Counted from the first letter of the stretch, positions 50,990-61,145 are shown. The stretch: DNA of 64,000 nt from Zobellia galactanivorans (GCF_000973105.1 NC_015844.1:3778501-3842500), one strand, 5' to 3'. Notes: a model not told the origin generated them from the sequence alone. A program made the numbers and translations.

Positions 50990-51757
50990 TTATTTCTCCA
51001 GTTCTTGCTCAATTTCCTTTAGTATGGTTTCTATTTCCTTCTTTATGCGACCAAATAGTCGCGGTCCATTCGTGGCATCAGCTAACAATCGATAACCCAG
51101 TAGGTAATTTTCAAATTCAATTGATTCGAACACCAGCTTGTTATCGAGCTTTTCGGAAATCGACTCGTGCTCAAAATTCATAAATCCTATATCCGTCACT
51201 ATTTTCCGTATACTTCCCTTTTCATAAAGAATAGTACGCAATTTTTCGTCTGTGAATTCAGCTCCATTTATTTGTTTGTTTAAAAAATCCAAAGAACTAT
51301 TAAAAGAGGCTAAGTTTTGCCTTAAGCTTTTATTCAAAATCATATTGAGCTTACCTGAACTAATGATGTCATTTAAAACTCCTGTTGCCGGTACATAGCT
51401 GATTTCACTGCCGAAAATAGGGGCGAACTTTTGGGAAATTATTTGACTATTGACTGTGTCAAGCACATTTTTGTCAAATAAAGTCAATAGATATTCAAGT
51501 GACTGTATACGCAGCTCATTTTCTTGAATAGAGGCATTTATTTGATTCAGGTTCGTTTCAAATTCTGATTGTAGGGATATTAGATATTCCTGCTCTAGAC
51601 TTCTTTGTTCGTTGTAATTATTGTTATTGTTAATCTGTAAAGCGATTAATATTCCAATCACAACGAGTATAATTTCACCGATAGCATAAAGTAGATATTT
51701 ACTGAATTTATTTTCAGTCAGCAATTTTTGGCGAATTTTTCTAAAGAATTTTATCAA
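50990..51757 (-). CDS. DUF6090 family protein
   Basis: 255 residues. It starts with the family signature MIKFFRKIRQKLLTENKFSK, then one transmembrane segment (about 22-42, GEIILVVIGILIALQIN) and a long helical periplasmic domain rich in charged residues and likely coiled coil. DUF6090 proteins are abundant in Flavobacteriaceae; function unknown. Its right cassette end (TTGTACAAC, 51780-51788) is intact. The left core matches only weakly. Confidence 0.85.
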   Translation of the reverse strand: MIKFFRKIRQKLLTENKFSKYLLYAIGEIILVVIGILIALQINNNNNYNEQRSLEQEYLISLQSEFETNLNQINASIQENELRIQSLEYLLTLFDKNVLDTVNSQIISQKFAPIFGSEISYVPATGVLNDIISSGKLNMILNKSLRQNLASFNSSLDFLNKQINGAEFTDEKLRTILYEKGSIRKIVTDIGFMNFEHESISEKLDNKLVFESIEFENYLLGYRLLADATNGPRLFGRIKKEIETILKEIEQELEK

Positions 51758-51785
51758 TGGTTACCGGTTGGTTATAATGTTGTAC

Positions 51786-51843
51786 AACTGTTAGTATATG
51801 GTGACGTAGCTGACGATAGGAAGCTATACACTATATAAATTGT
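51786..51843. repeat. attC-like element E17, cut by a group II intron remnant
   Basis: AACTGTTAGTATATGGTGACG through ACTATATAAATTGT (51830-51843), then the intron begins. The left arm GTATATG and right arm TATATAA correspond to those of E2. The element is much shorter than average, so part of the interior is missing. Confidence 0.45.
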
Positions 51844-52285
51844 GTGTGCCCAGCATGGGCATCTTTTATTTATCGAAAGGTAGCTAATTCATTTAGAGGG
51901 TGCAAGTCCCTTATGGGCAGGGGTAACGGCCTGAGCCATTAGTAAGTTGCAAGGGTGGTAATCGTGAGGTTACATCTGGAGGAAGCGACCCTACAAAACT
52001 TGGTACCGACGAACAGGAATCGCATATGAGGCATAAATGCACGGGTAAGTAAGCAGATCATTATAAAGCCCATAAGAATACCAAAAGTGAACTAATGTAG
52101 ATGCGGCAGGAATCAAGTGAAAGAAGATGTTCTTACCCCGATAAAGATCGGGGCAGGCTCTGGGGAGGTCTCTACAACTACGAGTTGGTTAGGTAGAGAA
52201 GTCAGCCGATGACATAGTAGTCGTTACCCTGATAGTATCGATAGAGGACTGAACGGTAATGGTCTTTAATAGACAGAGGAGCTTT
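51844..52285 (+). mobile_element. Group II intron remnant (5' domains only)
   Basis: Starts GTGTGCCCAGCATGGGCATC and follows the complete copy at 1476 through AGAGGGTGCAAGTCCC, GGTGGTAAT, GGAAGCGACCCTACAAAAC, GAAAGAAGATGTTCTTAC and GAAGTCAGC. It contains a short palindromic insertion at 52136-52153 and stops resembling the intron after about 52285. No domain V or VI was found, so it cannot splice. The end position is approximate. 52.29-52.39 kb holds nothing recognised. Confidence 0.75.
52136..52153. repeat. Short palindromic repeat inserted in the intron remnant
   Basis: CCCCGATAAAGATCGGGG interrupts sequence that is continuous (CTTACCTGGGGAGG) in the intact intron copy. It is similar to CCCGATAGCTATCGGG at 38403, including the trailing GCAG. 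It looks like a small mobile palindrome family. Confidence 0.5.
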
Positions 52286-52388
52286 TTAAATTTTTATAAT
52301 GAAGTAAACATGTCCGTCGAGAGTGAAGCTTCCGAAGCATACAGCCTAATGCCGCCTAAGGGCTTTTTGAGTTTTGGGGGTGGTATTC

Positions 52389-53666
52389 CTATGCGTCCTC
52401 CTTATTTTCCATTTGCGCTCCTATAAAAGGTATTCTTGGGGCTAAAAAATAACCGGTCAAGCTTGCGAACAATATGGGGATAAAATGTCCGAAGCCGGTC
52501 AAGGTAGCGAGCAAGATGGTCGTGCTCATCGGGGTTCGGGTTACGCAGGCATTAATGGCGGCCATACAGCTGACAATGGCCAATGTTAGGTTGACCGTTG
52601 GAAACAATTGATGGATAATCAATCCCAAGGTCGTCCCGACGAAAAACAAGGGAATAATAAACCCGCCCCTCCAACCTGATGTCACGGTAATTGAAATGGC
52701 CACTAGTTTAAACACCAATATGGCGATCAATACCGTCAAGGAAAAATCCCCGGCAATGAGTTCGTTAATTTCGTGATGCCCGAAGTATCGCGTAATCGGA
52801 AGGTAAAAGGCGATGGTTCCGAGCAAAAGGCCACCGATCAGGGTTTTAATGTAAATGGGAATGGGTCTTTTCTCGAAAACCGATTTAAAAAATTTGGTGC
52901 AGAAAATAAAGCCCCAACCAAAACACGCCCCGATTATGGCAAAGAGAACGGCATAGCCGAAATCGAAAATCCCCGAATATTCATAGGCGGATAAATCCCA
53001 TATAGGCCCCAATCCTAAATGGACGATCAGGGCAAAGATCAAATAGCTAAAGCAACTTGCGACAAAGGCGGGAATTATAGCTTTGTAATATTCTACCGCG
53101 TGCTTGTGGTGGAGTATTTCCAAGGAAAACAGACTACCGCCTAAAGGGGCCCCGAACAAGGCCGTAAAACCCGAGGCCATGCCTGCGATACTTAATGAGC
53201 GTAATTCTTCGCCCTTTAGCCGGAAGATTTTTCCGATCCAAGTGCCTGTCGAACCCGTTATTTGTACCAATGGGGCTTCGGGGCCGAGACTTCCGCCCGA
53301 TGCCACACATAATAAGGACGACAGCACCATTGAAGGATTATTTTTGGGGTCAAGTTTCCCTTTGTTGAACCGAATGTTGTTCACGATCAAATGGATTTCT
53401 CCCGGGTCTCCGATAAAGTGGATTACCAAACCCGCTAAAAGTCCGCAAACCGCCATAAAGGGAATCACTTGCCATCCAGTGAAAAAAGCGAATTGGTGGG
53501 TCAAAAACTCGAGTGCGATCCAATACGCCCCCGCAATGGTTCCGCCTACCAATCCAAGAAAGGCCCACAACAAAAACGTGCGACTAAAGACGAAGGGGTT
53601 GAACCTTACGGGTTGGTCTAAGATGTTGAGGTAGCTTACTAGTTTCTTTTTGCTCTTAAGTTTCAA
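52389..53666 (-). CDS. ClC-family chloride channel or transporter
   Basis: 425 residues, about ten hydrophobic helices as expected for a ClC core without CBS domains. It contains the SGGSLGPEAPLVQ loop with E130 at the gating-glutamate position, GAPLGGSLFSLEI in the next helix and a GWRGGFIIPLFF segment near the C-terminal filter. It probably moves Cl- or similar anions across the inner membrane; channel or antiporter cannot be told. The stop is 100 bp from the intron remnant, and the gene is otherwise isolated. Confidence 0.88.
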   Translation of the reverse strand: MKLKSKKKLVSYLNILDQPVRFNPFVFSRTFLLWAFLGLVGGTIAGAYWIALEFLTHQFAFFTGWQVIPFMAVCGLLAGLVIHFIGDPGEIHLIVNNIRFNKGKLDPKNNPSMVLSSLLCVASGGSLGPEAPLVQITGSTGTWIGKIFRLKGEELRSLSIAGMASGFTALFGAPLGGSLFSLEILHHKHAVEYYKAIIPAFVASCFSYLIFALIVHLGLGPIWDLSAYEYSGIFDFGYAVLFAIIGACFGWGFIFCTKFFKSVFEKRPIPIYIKTLIGGLLLGTIAFYLPITRYFGHHEINELIAGDFSLTVLIAILVFKLVAISITVTSGWRGGFIIPLFFVGTTLGLIIHQLFPTVNLTLAIVSCMAAINACVTRTPMSTTILLATLTGFGHFIPILFASLTGYFLAPRIPFIGAQMENKEDA

Positions 53667-53946
53667 TGCGTAAAATCGGCTTTTATATCTTGTAGAACTT
53701 CATAAAATCGGTGCAATGTACATCATTATACATCGAATTCCGAACACGGCTTCTGCCTTTATTTTATTTTTTGGGTGAGGAGGGGTGTTGGTTTGAAACC
53801 AGGAAGAAGGCCAAACGGCTTCACCGTATTGATTTAAGTTCTCAGTGCGTCGCATAACGGAATTAGGGACGATAATATGTGCTTCGGGTTGTTCCCTTAA
53901 TCGCGAGATACGGCAATGGACAGCCTTAAAAAGAAGTGGATATAAG

Positions 53947-53982
53947 AAAATCCGGCGAGCTTTTGGGCTGCCGGATTTTTTC
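53947..53982. terminator. Intrinsic terminator at the end of the PUL
   Basis: AAAATCCGGC and GCCGGATTTTTT form the stem, with an inner GAGC/GCT, and a U-tract in both directions. It ends the minus-strand SusC/D operon 25 bp after the PKD lipoprotein gene. The 53.67-53.94 kb stretch has no supported gene. Confidence 0.8.
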
Positions 53983-54007
53983 CGTGTATTAAAGTGATAT
54001 CGATGTT

Positions 54008-55531
54008 TTAAGGACGGGGATTGGGTTTGTAGATCCTTAGGTTGTCGATCCATAGGGCGGCGGTGTCAGAGTTGCCCCCGTAGCGGAAGAAGGTCAAAAA
54101 CAATTCGCCCGTGACCCCTTTGGTATCTGCGCTTACATTGATGGTTTTAGTGACCGTGATCCATTCGTTATCCCCACCATTGCTGTTGGCGCTAGACCAG
54201 TTACCGTTGGCATCGTTGCCTCCGCTGGCCATTGTTGCGGACATCCTGCGTTCCAGTGCACCGGCGACATTTTCTATACGCTTGCCCTCATATGCCAGAA
54301 CCACTACATCGCCCTCGGCTACGGTGTAACCTTGCATAACGCTCAGGCCGATTTTGTCATCGCCCCTGATAAAACCGATACAGCTGCGACCTTGGTAAGG
54401 TTCCATAGGAAGCTCTGGAGAGTTTTCGTCTACAAATTTAAAGAAACCAGAACCATTGCTATTGGTAGAAAGTGCAAATTTCGATTCATCTTCCGTATCC
54501 GTTCCACTCCATAGGTTATGACCGTAAACACAGGGTTCGTCCGTTATCATTTCCGGAATATAGTTTCCAGTGGCATCTTTTAAGATTCCGCTGGGATTGA
54601 ATGAAATAAGCACCTCGTCATCACTGTACATTTTGTCGCCAAAGACCAATTCAACGGTTTTTTCCCCTGTGGCTTCGATTGATACGATATCCGGGGTTAA
54701 AATGGCACCGTTTTTCGTATTGATGGTAATCGAGAATTCACTGCTTGCAGTGGCAGGGATATCTTGCGCTATGGGCTGCGTAAATTGAAGTTCTATCTTA
54801 CTGTCCGTAGCCACGGCTCGGATCAATTCTACCACCAATTGCTCTACTTTAATAAACCCGATTTTTTCAATGGTATCTTCTGAAATCCCTTCTTCTCCAT
54901 CGTCGCGTGTGGCCGTAAGGCTTACATTATAAATACCGGGTTCCATAAAGGTCATTACCGGGTTTTGCTCCGTAGAGGTCAAGGTTTCGGGGCCTTCGAA
55001 AACCCAATTGAATTCGGTGGGCGAACCTTCCGAGGTGTCTGTAAAGCTAATGCTATTACTGGTATAGATAGCAACGGTTTCGGCATCGGCAACAGGATCG
55101 GTAATAAAGCGGGTTTTGACGGGAACGCTATTGATCGTTACCGTGGTTTCCGAACTTGTCGTTTTTCCATCCGAAGAGCGGGTTGAGGTAAGTTTTACCG
55201 TGGCAACTCCCGGGTTGGAAAAATTTAGTCGGACTATCTGTTCCTTAGACGTTATGGTTTCATCGCCCTTGGTAATGACCCATTCACTGGTATCTGAATT
55301 TCCTTCGGTGTTATCAATAACAAAAAAGGTTTTGCCCATGTCGATTTCATTGACCAGGGCCCCATCCATGTCTTTTATAATGATCTGGGAATCTAAATCA
55401 CCAACAAATTCCTTGGAGACCTTCTCTTCCGTATCATGTGTAATGTTTATATCGCTATAATCTTCTTGCTCACAAGAAGGAGCGGAAAAGACAAAAAACA
55501 CCGATATTAAAAAGTATATTATTTTCTTCAT
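54008..55531 (-). CDS. PKD-domain lipoprotein, candidate surface glycan-binding protein
   Basis: 507 residues. Lipoprotein signal (FVFSAPSCEQED; Cys 20). Two PKD-like domains (about 45-130 and 135-225, the second with FNWVFEGPE..GIYNVSLTATRDDG) are followed by an Ig-like SwmB-type domain (about 235-320) and a C-terminal jelly-roll-like region (about 325-505, ending AALWIDNLRIYKP). This modular layout fits surface glycan-binding proteins encoded last in SusC/D operons. The ligand is unknown. No catalytic domain. Separated from the DUF1735 gene by 24 bp. Confidence 0.75.
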   Translation of the reverse strand: MKKIIYFLISVFFVFSAPSCEQEDYSDINITHDTEEKVSKEFVGDLDSQIIIKDMDGALVNEIDMGKTFFVIDNTEGNSDTSEWVITKGDETITSKEQIVRLNFSNPGVATVKLTSTRSSDGKTTSSETTVTINSVPVKTRFITDPVADAETVAIYTSNSISFTDTSEGSPTEFNWVFEGPETLTSTEQNPVMTFMEPGIYNVSLTATRDDGEEGISEDTIEKIGFIKVEQLVVELIRAVATDSKIELQFTQPIAQDIPATASSEFSITINTKNGAILTPDIVSIEATGEKTVELVFGDKMYSDDEVLISFNPSGILKDATGNYIPEMITDEPCVYGHNLWSGTDTEDESKFALSTNSNGSGFFKFVDENSPELPMEPYQGRSCIGFIRGDDKIGLSVMQGYTVAEGDVVVLAYEGKRIENVAGALERRMSATMASGGNDANGNWSSANSNGGDNEWITVTKTINVSADTKGVTGELFLTFFRYGGNSDTAALWIDNLRIYKPNPRP

Positions 55532-55555
55532 CTCGTTATCTTTTAAATGATGTGA

Positions 55556-56458
55556 TTATTTCCAACTTTCCATCTTTATTTCTGTATTCGCGTAAATCAA
55601 GGTATCGATTACACTGTGCTCGGCGTCGTTATATCGGTAGTTGTATTTGCAGATAAACGATTGGTTATCATGGTCGTATTGGGCCGAACCTACCAATTCG
55701 GTAATTTCTGAGTTCGGGTCGGCCGATAACAGGGCACTGCCATCGGAAGGACGGAATTTTAAATCGTACGTAAAATCACTGCCGCTTTCATTGTCGCCCA
55801 CACGTGGTACGGAAAGCATATCACGTTCTTTAGTAGTGAGGAAGATGAATTTGTTCAATACCAATGCGGGATTATTGTATTCGATGCTCGAAGCGACCGA
55901 ACCGTCTTGGTTCAGCTCGTCGTCCTTGCCCTTAACATAGTACCTTCCGTCAAATTCGTTCTTGAATTTTACGGCAACGATAGAAAACTTTTTGCTATCA
56001 AGAATGGAATCGGTGGTCCCCCCGGTCAATAGGAAGGGAATGGCATAGGTGTTCTGGGCCCCGGCCGGATATTTCACCAAAGAGTCCCTTTTAATGGTCA
56101 CATTTACAAAACCGACGTTTGAATCCACAATATTGATTGTAGAGGGGTCTGACAAGGTGTACCATGAAGGTGGCATTACCTTGATCCCCATATCCGTATA
56201 TTCCGTATTGTTGGTTATCAAGGTATCGGCAATGGTATAGTTGAGGGTTACCGAGGCCCCATCGTAAGAATATTTGCCCCCATAGGTAGCTCCTACATTG
56301 ATTTCAAAAGTATCTGACCCTGGATCGAGGATAACGGTACGGACCGGGTATTGATTGGCAAAATAGGCCGCCGTACTTTCAAAATCTGTTTGGTATTCGT
56401 CATAACAAGCAGTCATCAAAAAAGTAAGAAGTAACGGAAGTATGGTAATCTTTTTCAT
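55556..56458 (-). CDS. DUF1735/DUF4361-type surface lipoprotein
   Basis: 300 residues from MKKITILPLLLTFLMTACYDE (Cys about 18); the ATG at 56491 would overlap the SusD gene by 17 nt. It carries an N-terminal DUF1735-like beta domain with YFANQYPVRTV and a central FVNVTIKRDSL, then a C-terminal DUF4361-like domain with FDGRYYVKG. Such proteins accompany SusC/D pairs at the cell surface and are thought to bind glycan. Third gene of the downstream set. Confidence 0.8.
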   Translation of the reverse strand: MKKITILPLLLTFLMTACYDEYQTDFESTAAYFANQYPVRTVILDPGSDTFEINVGATYGGKYSYDGASVTLNYTIADTLITNNTEYTDMGIKVMPPSWYTLSDPSTINIVDSNVGFVNVTIKRDSLVKYPAGAQNTYAIPFLLTGGTTDSILDSKKFSIVAVKFKNEFDGRYYVKGKDDELNQDGSVASSIEYNNPALVLNKFIFLTTKERDMLSVPRVGDNESGSDFTYDLKFRPSDGSALLSADPNSEITELVGSAQYDHDNQSFICKYNYRYNDAEHSVIDTLIYANTEIKMESWK

Positions 56459-56474
56459 TTTGTTCGTTTTTGAA

Positions 56475-58289
56475 TTATTTCCAACCATCATTTTGTTTCA
56501 AATTGGAGCTTGTTAGTATCTCACTTCGAGGTATGGCGCCATATCTCATGTACTCTGGAAATGAAACTTGGTTGGGGTAGACGTTCTCATTAAAGTTATA
56601 GTCGAATGTACTTCCATTATCATTTGTGGAAACTTCCGATTTTTTTACCGTCGTGTTCAGATCGTCTCCCCATCTTCTGAGGTCGTAAAAACGATGTCCC
56701 TCGAAACAGAGTTCTATACGTCTTTCATTTTTAATAAGGGGGGCGAGGTCGGCCAAACTTGCCAAATAGGGGTCACTACCTATAGAAGCGTCGCCATCCG
56801 TAGGAATTCCGGCGCGGTTACGAACGAGCCTTAATGCCTGTCTGGCCGAAAGGCCATCGATCATTACATCGGGGCCGACCGCATTGTTGGCGGCTTCCGC
56901 AAAATTGAGATAGGCCTCTACCGCGCGGAACATGGCCGTAAAATGCCAAGGGGTTTCAGAACTGACACCGGTAATAAAGCTTGGCTTTTCGGTCATCCAT
57001 TTTCTCAAATAATAGTTGGTACGCGAAACCCGCGAATCGTCTGAAATATTGGCGGCACCTACCGCGGTATTGCCCCCGTCCCACATTTCAATATTGGTGT
57101 CGTGGAATTCCGCATTGTTATAAATAATCGTCATATAAAAGCGGGGGTCCCTGCCTTCGTAGGGCATATCTTCGCTGTAGCCTGAGTTTGACGTATCGGT
57201 AATTGGATAGCCATTGCTCATAGGAAATGCATCTACAAGGTTCTGGCTGGGGTTTGTCGAGCCTTTGACCGATAGCCCCAATGAAGGGGGGTAATTATCT
57301 TGCTCCCAAGCTTTCGTTTGGCTGGCCCTTCTTAAGATTAATTCAGGATTGGCGTCAACCTTTGTAAAGTAATCGTCATCAATGGTTTCCGGGTGATAGA
57401 TATCGGGCAGGTCTCCAATGGCATCGATAACCTTTTTGGCGGCCTTTGCCGAACGGGTGTAATAGTCCGTGGCCTGAGCTGAATTGCCTCCCGAAAAGGC
57501 AGGGCTTGCGGCATAGAGCAGTAAGCGCGATTTCAAGGCGTTACAGGCTACCGTTGTGGGCAGGCCTGCCAGTCCGTCGCCATAAATGGTAGACTGAAGG
57601 TTGTCGTCGGGATGTGAGTTAACGTATTCGTCGGAATACTCGGGGAGAAGACCGCTAGTTAATGCGGTGTCGATATGTGCTACTATAAATTCTACACATT
57701 CTGCGTATGACGCCCTTTTTAACCCTAGGGCCTCTTCTTCCGTAATTACCTTGTCTACAATTGGGACTCCCATGATTTCGCCATCTACAGGCCCGGCATA
57801 ATCGCGTAAGAGCTGGAAATAATTTAGGGCCAACAGAAAGTGGGCCTCTCCTTCCATTCTCTTTTTTATCTGGATATTTCTGTCCTCATTGGAGTTGCGG
57901 TATACGATGTCTTCGTTCAAGCCTACGGAAAGAAATTTGTAGATACTTTTTATGTACCTGTAGTTATTGCTCCATGTGTAAATAGGATAATTACCAGAGG
58001 TAAAGAAATTGGAAACCGTATGCATTTTCCACGCGGTAGAGTTATAGTTGTTGGAAACCGCATTGTCTGTGGCGCAATCTAGAAAGTCACCTGAAAAAGT
58101 GGTGTAACTTCCAGGAATTGCCCCATAAGCCGGTACATATAAACCTTCAACGTACTCGGGGTTCAATTCGTAATCCAATACCGCTTCTTCGCTCAAGTTA
58201 TTGTTGAAGTTGGGTTCAAAGTAGTCGCTACAACCAACCAGTACGGTAAGCAGTATGAGCGGCAATATATTGTTCCGTATATTTTTCAT
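56475..58289 (-). CDS. susD: SusD/RagB-family glycan-binding lipoprotein
   Basis: 604 residues from MKNIRNNILPLILLTVLVGC; ATGs at 58313 and 58319 are alternatives. Lipobox LVGC, then the SusD helical TPR scaffold (about 95-245, with GEAHFLLALNYFQLLRDYAGPV) and the C-terminal SusD domain with NERRIELCFEGHRFYDLRRWGD and the final NLKQNDGWK. It caps the SusC transporter and captures oligosaccharide at the surface. Follows its SusC within 30 bp. Confidence 0.92.
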   Translation of the reverse strand: MKNIRNNILPLILLTVLVGCSDYFEPNFNNNLSEEAVLDYELNPEYVEGLYVPAYGAIPGSYTTFSGDFLDCATDNAVSNNYNSTAWKMHTVSNFFTSGNYPIYTWSNNYRYIKSIYKFLSVGLNEDIVYRNSNEDRNIQIKKRMEGEAHFLLALNYFQLLRDYAGPVDGEIMGVPIVDKVITEEEALGLKRASYAECVEFIVAHIDTALTSGLLPEYSDEYVNSHPDDNLQSTIYGDGLAGLPTTVACNALKSRLLLYAASPAFSGGNSAQATDYYTRSAKAAKKVIDAIGDLPDIYHPETIDDDYFTKVDANPELILRRASQTKAWEQDNYPPSLGLSVKGSTNPSQNLVDAFPMSNGYPITDTSNSGYSEDMPYEGRDPRFYMTIIYNNAEFHDTNIEMWDGGNTAVGAANISDDSRVSRTNYYLRKWMTEKPSFITGVSSETPWHFTAMFRAVEAYLNFAEAANNAVGPDVMIDGLSARQALRLVRNRAGIPTDGDASIGSDPYLASLADLAPLIKNERRIELCFEGHRFYDLRRWGDDLNTTVKKSEVSTNDNGSTFDYNFNENVYPNQVSFPEYMRYGAIPRSEILTSSNLKQNDGWK

Positions 58290-58319
58290 CTTTAGATAAT
58301 TTTTTTTATTCATTTTCAT

Positions 58320-61145
58320 TTAGAAACCTATTTTCACACCTAAAGAGACGGTCGTATATCTCGGTGCTGAGCTTAAACCGGAATTAGGCGATTGGGCATC
58401 TAGGGCCCAGTCGCTGCGGAAGGTCATAAGGTCGTCCGCTTTTACGAAAATATTCAGGTCTTGGGCTGCAATAGAAGCGGGAACGACATCTGGAAATTTA
58501 TAGTTCAGTTCCACATTGTTTAGCTTAAAATAATAGGTGTTCTTTAAAAAGAAGGTAGAGCTATTATAACTGTGGGCCGAATTTTCACTCGTAAGCCGGG
58601 GCAGGGTATAGTCGTTATTTGCCAAGCCAACGGCATTGCCTTCACTGTCAAAGGTCGGAACGGCCGCATCGTAAACGAACCTCGAATATTTGGCATCCCC
58701 TTTATTGGTATAATAGGAAGACCATGCATTCATTCGATCGAAGCCGCCGACGCCTTGTCCTCTAGCGTAAAAGCTGAACTTTTTATACTGAAGGTTAAGG
58801 ATCATTGAATACACATAACGCGGTGTGCTATTACCTATAACGGTCTTGTCATAGTTGTTGATGACGTTATCGTCATAGGAATATTCGGAGTCTGAATTGG
58901 ACAGGTTTTTAAATTTAAGGTCACCAGGTATTATAGGCCCCAAGCTAGAAGTCAATGGGGTTCCGTTTTCGGCACCATAGTTTGCGATATCGTCGGCACT
59001 GGTGTAAAACCCGTCGGCGACATAGCCCCAGATGGCGTCGGTATCTTGACCTTCCGTATTTTGGAACGAAAAATCGTTTAGTTCATCGTACTTGGCCCAT
59101 TTAGAAATATAATGGGTAAAGTTACCCCCGATAGAGTAGCCAAAATCTCCCAGCTGGTCTCCCCATTTTGCAGCTATTTCAAAACCCTTATTGTCAATTG
59201 CATTGTAATTAGCTACGATGTTAGGGGTGCCGGCCAGTTTTGGAAATGCGTAGTTTATGGTAGTGGGCATGCCTTCTCGTTTTTCGGTAAAGAATTCGGC
59301 ATCTAACCTAAACCTGTTTCCGAACATTCGGGTAGTAAGGCCTATGTTCAGTTCCGTAGAGGTCTCATAGGTTAAATTAGGGTTTCCGGCCTGTACATAT
59401 TGGGTCCCTACCAATGATTCGGAGTTTTTGACCCCGGTTGCATAACTCCCCGACCAGTATTGGTAGTAGTCGTTGTACAATAAATATGGAAACGATTGAT
59501 CATAGCCGATTTTACCGTACGATGCCTTAATTTTTAAGTAATCGATAACGCCCACATTGTCCATAAAATTCTCTTCAGACACGACATAAGACACGCCAAA
59601 GGCATTGAACAATTTCCAACGGTTGTCTTTGTTGAACCTTGTAGATCCCATATAAGAAGAGGATATCTCTGCAATGTACTTGTTTTGAAAGGCATAGTTG
59701 AGCCTTAGGCCAAAGTTCATACTCTTGTCATCTTGAACTGTTTCCATAATGGCAGCGGCGGTTTTTACGGTCTTATTGTCGACGAGATAGTTAAGGGTTG
59801 CGTTTATGGCATGTTTTCCGAAAACTCGGTCATAGTCGATATAAGCGCCGCCTCCTAGGTTTCTGTAGTAGGAATCCGCCAAACGTTGCTCATTGCCCTT
59901 TGGGTTATAGACACCGTTTACGATAAGGGTATCTTGCTGGGTCGCTGTCAATGCAGGTTTTAGCGTACGATACGTAAGCGATTTCCCTTCGGCAATATAA
60001 TTGTTCATGTCAAAGGTGGCGTAGGCCCTGGCTTTTAGTCCTTTGATATATCTATTTAAATCAAAGTTCATTCCTATGTTGGTCTGGGCAATAGAGGTGG
60101 TACGTCTCTGATAACCGGAATAGGCCAAGTCGCCATATAGGTTCTTTCCGTTCACTATATCCGATGTTCCCAATGAATCTACGTCGGCCCGTGCACTAAT
60201 GAAGATAGGGTAATCGGTCGGTTTTGTGGAAGATAGTTGGTTAAAGAGTTCATTATCACTGACGTGGCTTCCATTTTCTGTAAAGAAACGACCCGAAATA
60301 TCTAGATTGACCGAAATGATATCGTTGATCTTATAATCTAGGTTGCTTCTTACGTTCAAGGCATTGGTCTTGCCCTTTTCGCCAACTTTTGCAATACCGT
60401 CTTCGCCTACATAACCGAGATTGAAAAAATACTGGGTTTTTTCATCCCCCCCGAGCAGCTGGGCATTGACATTTTTGTAATTCTTCGCATCGTTGACGAA
60501 CATATCGTAATAGTCGACATCAGGATGTTTATAATCCTTACCGGCCAATGCAATATCGTTATTGGAAAATAAAATGTCCTTGCCATCATTTCTGAGGGCT
60601 TGGTTACGATACTTCATGTAATTTCGGGCGTCGACAAACTCAGGGTAGCTACCGGCGCTTCGTATGCCCGATTCTACCAGTAGCGAGATTTTTTTCTCGG
60701 CATTTTTTCCTCTTTTCGTCTTTATGACCACCACACCGTTTGCTCCCCTGCTGCCATATAACATCTTGGCCGAGGCATCTTTAAGGATGTAGATCATATC
60801 CACTTCTTCGAGTTGCAGGGAGCTGAGAAATCGGTTGGAAAGTCCGTCAATGACCACTAGTGGCCCATCATTGTCACCGCCTCTCGACCTCCCTCTTATG
60901 CGGCCTAAAGTAAAGCCCGGCACTTGTCCTTCTATAGCGGCCTGTAAGCTAGGATATCCCGAATGCAGCAACTCTTCGCTTGTAATTACGTCTATTGCCC
61001 CTACAAGCCTGTTTTCGGACACTTTATAGAATGGGAGCAAAAGGGTGTCTTGTTTTGTACTACCCGTTCCATCTTGGGCATTGACCCCGTCTATGTAAAA
61101 TAGACAGAGCAAGGCGCATGATAGTGTCAATATATATTGTTTCAT
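58320..61145 (-). CDS. susC: SusC/RagA-family TonB-dependent transporter, short N-terminus
   Basis: 941 residues with a signal peptide (ending DGVNAQ). The plug domain (about 45-160) carries DVITSEELLHSGYPSLQAAIEGQVPGF and YGSRGANGVVVIKTKRG. The 22-strand-type barrel follows and ends VSLGVKIGF. The usual N-terminal carboxypeptidase-regulatory beta domain is missing: the plug starts about 25 residues after the signal. It is therefore shorter than typical SusC (about 1000 or more). Pairs with the SusD gene directly downstream (no gap). Substrate unknown. Confidence 0.92.
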   Translation of the reverse strand: MKQYILTLSCALLCLFYIDGVNAQDGTGSTKQDTLLLPFYKVSENRLVGAIDVITSEELLHSGYPSLQAAIEGQVPGFTLGRIRGRSRGGDNDGPLVVIDGLSNRFLSSLQLEEVDMIYILKDASAKMLYGSRGANGVVVIKTKRGKNAEKKISLLVESGIRSAGSYPEFVDARNYMKYRNQALRNDGKDILFSNNDIALAGKDYKHPDVDYYDMFVNDAKNYKNVNAQLLGGDEKTQYFFNLGYVGEDGIAKVGEKGKTNALNVRSNLDYKINDIISVNLDISGRFFTENGSHVSDNELFNQLSSTKPTDYPIFISARADVDSLGTSDIVNGKNLYGDLAYSGYQRRTTSIAQTNIGMNFDLNRYIKGLKARAYATFDMNNYIAEGKSLTYRTLKPALTATQQDTLIVNGVYNPKGNEQRLADSYYRNLGGGAYIDYDRVFGKHAINATLNYLVDNKTVKTAAAIMETVQDDKSMNFGLRLNYAFQNKYIAEISSSYMGSTRFNKDNRWKLFNAFGVSYVVSEENFMDNVGVIDYLKIKASYGKIGYDQSFPYLLYNDYYQYWSGSYATGVKNSESLVGTQYVQAGNPNLTYETSTELNIGLTTRMFGNRFRLDAEFFTEKREGMPTTINYAFPKLAGTPNIVANYNAIDNKGFEIAAKWGDQLGDFGYSIGGNFTHYISKWAKYDELNDFSFQNTEGQDTDAIWGYVADGFYTSADDIANYGAENGTPLTSSLGPIIPGDLKFKNLSNSDSEYSYDDNVINNYDKTVIGNSTPRYVYSMILNLQYKKFSFYARGQGVGGFDRMNAWSSYYTNKGDAKYSRFVYDAAVPTFDSEGNAVGLANNDYTLPRLTSENSAHSYNSSTFFLKNTYYFKLNNVELNYKFPDVVPASIAAQDLNIFVKADDLMTFRSDWALDAQSPNSGLSSAPRYTTVSLGVKIGF

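Noticed and set aside
53700-54053. 117-aa minus-strand ORF
   Set aside because: Overlaps the PKD lipoprotein gene and spans its terminator; composition is not protein-like.
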